Of a stretch of 5,448 nt of DNA, positions 4,962-5,448 are shown one piece after another. The notes below the pieces were generated by a model, which was given only the letters and a program-made list of their open reading frames with translations, searched no databases and had not been told where the DNA came from. The first letter of the stretch is position 1. Each line of letters starts with the position of its first letter. The stretch spans positions 1 through 5,448 of the forward strand of contig CAMLLK010000090.1 of NCBI GenBank assembly GCA_946480885.1, read 5' to 3'. A program made the position numbers and the translations under genes. Source of the stretch: an uncultured Thermoproteales archaeon. GTDB taxonomy: Archaea; Thermoproteota; Thermoprotei; Thermoproteales; Thermoproteaceae.

Positions 4962-5448
4962 TCAGCCCTTTTCAAACCGCTTGTACAAGCGGATGGCTAC
5001 CACATTAGCCGTCACGAAATAGGCGGAGGATAGAGTTAGGAAGATGGCCACGTCCACCCTCTCATAGGGATCAAGCCCCACCATATTTGCCCTAGTGGCC
5101 AAGCCAGTCACCACATCGGTCAACGCCATGGCCACTGAGGCAAACATATGCACTGAGACGACGTACAAAAACCCCCAGAGAATTCCAAACCTCCTCGCCG
5201 CCACATACCACATAAGCACAAAGACAAATATCAACACAAAAGGCGCAACCACCAAGGCGGGTGGAAACACCGAAGAGACCACAAGGGGCAAAACAGCTAA
5301 AAAAGCCAAGCCGACACGAACCTTAGAAAAGCCAACCACCACCAAAAAGGCCAAAACCCAAAGCCACACATAAACCCCAAAAAACAAACCCACCAAAGAC
5401 CCCCACGGAACAACTAGCCAGATAATACCATAAAATAAAAATAATAAA
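4962..5448 (-). CDS. Multi-spanning membrane protein, possibly cut by the window edge
   Basis: I do not recognise a family. The frame ends at TGA 4964-4962. From TTG 5396 it gives 144 residues with about five hydrophobic spans: 4-23, 26-44, 47-65, 72-92 and 114-135. A conserved-looking polar loop (VTGLATRANMVGLDPYERVD) lies between spans 4 and 5, and the tail is basic (RLYKRFEKG), which suggests a cytoplasmic C-terminus. Two start models exist. GTG 5393 has GGGGG six bases upstream (Shine-Dalgarno-like) and an AT-rich promoter-like stretch at 5428-5448. Alternatively the frame, open to the window edge and hydrophobic (FLFYGIIWLVVPWG), continues into another span and the gene starts outside. 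Its stop lies downstream of the isomerase's TTG candidate, so co-transcription is likely. It could be a small transporter subunit or a structural membrane protein; no transport motif is visible. Confidence 0.65.
   Translation of the reverse strand, partial: LLFLFYGIIWLVVPWGSLVGLFFGVYVWLWVLAFLVVVGFSKVRVGLAFLAVLPLVVSSVFPPALVVAPFVLIFVFVLMWYVAARRFGILWGFLYVVSVHMFASVAMALTDVVTGLATRANMVGLDPYERVDVAIFLTLSSAYFVTANVVAIRLYKRFEKG
5428..5448 (-). promoter_or_regulatory. AT-rich, promoter-like stretch before the membrane protein
   Basis: The minus strand is almost pure A/T here, including TTTATTTTAT, in otherwise GC-rich surroundings. If it is a TATA element, transcription would start near 5408 and leave a ~15-nt leader containing GGGGG before GTG 5393. 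The same bases also form an open frame encoding Leu/Phe-rich hydrophobic residues, so it may be coding instead. Confidence 0.35.

Noticed and set aside
1..5448. CRISPR array, tRNA, rRNA or insertion-sequence ends
   Set aside because: No regularly spaced direct repeats, cloverleaf-type sequence, rRNA-like stretch or transposase with flanking inverted repeats was found by reading both strands.

Overview
The window looks like chromosomal DNA of a hyperthermophilic crenarchaeon of the Pyrobaculum/Thermoproteus type. The strongest sign is a large plus-strand reading frame that I recognise as a PaRep2b protein, a family known essentially from Pyrobaculum and close relatives. Other signs are very tight gene packing, TTG/GTG start candidates, TATA-like boxes about 20-26 nt upstream of ATG codons (the usual layout for leaderless transcripts in this group) and poly-T termination tracts. 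Species cannot be fixed from sequence reading alone.

Left part (1-2173, plus strand): a PaRep2b gene that enters from outside the window. It is interrupted by an in-frame TGA at 1896-1898, after which the same frame stays open with protein-like sequence to a TAG at 2151-2153. Two T tracts follow as a probable terminator. The gene is probably decaying, as is typical of this family. Its protein carries a run of three ~33-residue repeats and segments whose predicted fold order resembles LAGLIDADG domains.

Middle (2214-2835, minus strand): two small, helix-rich proteins of unknown function (80 and 109 residues), each with its own TATA-like box; a T8 tract separates them.

Right part (2851-5448, minus strand): a probable cluster of three genes read right to left. 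They are a multi-spanning membrane protein that may be cut by the window edge, an L-fucose/L-arabinose isomerase-like protein, and an NAD-dependent D-2-hydroxyacid dehydrogenase-like protein. Isomerase plus dehydrogenase suggests sugar or hydroxyacid metabolism, but the substrate is not evident. The dehydrogenase is odd in two ways: the usual catalytic His is Trp (and the usual Glu is absent), and its natural ATG start lies one base out of frame with the body of the gene. No CRISPR array, tRNA, rRNA, insertion sequence or clear attachment site was seen, and no gene-free stretch exceeds 300 bases.
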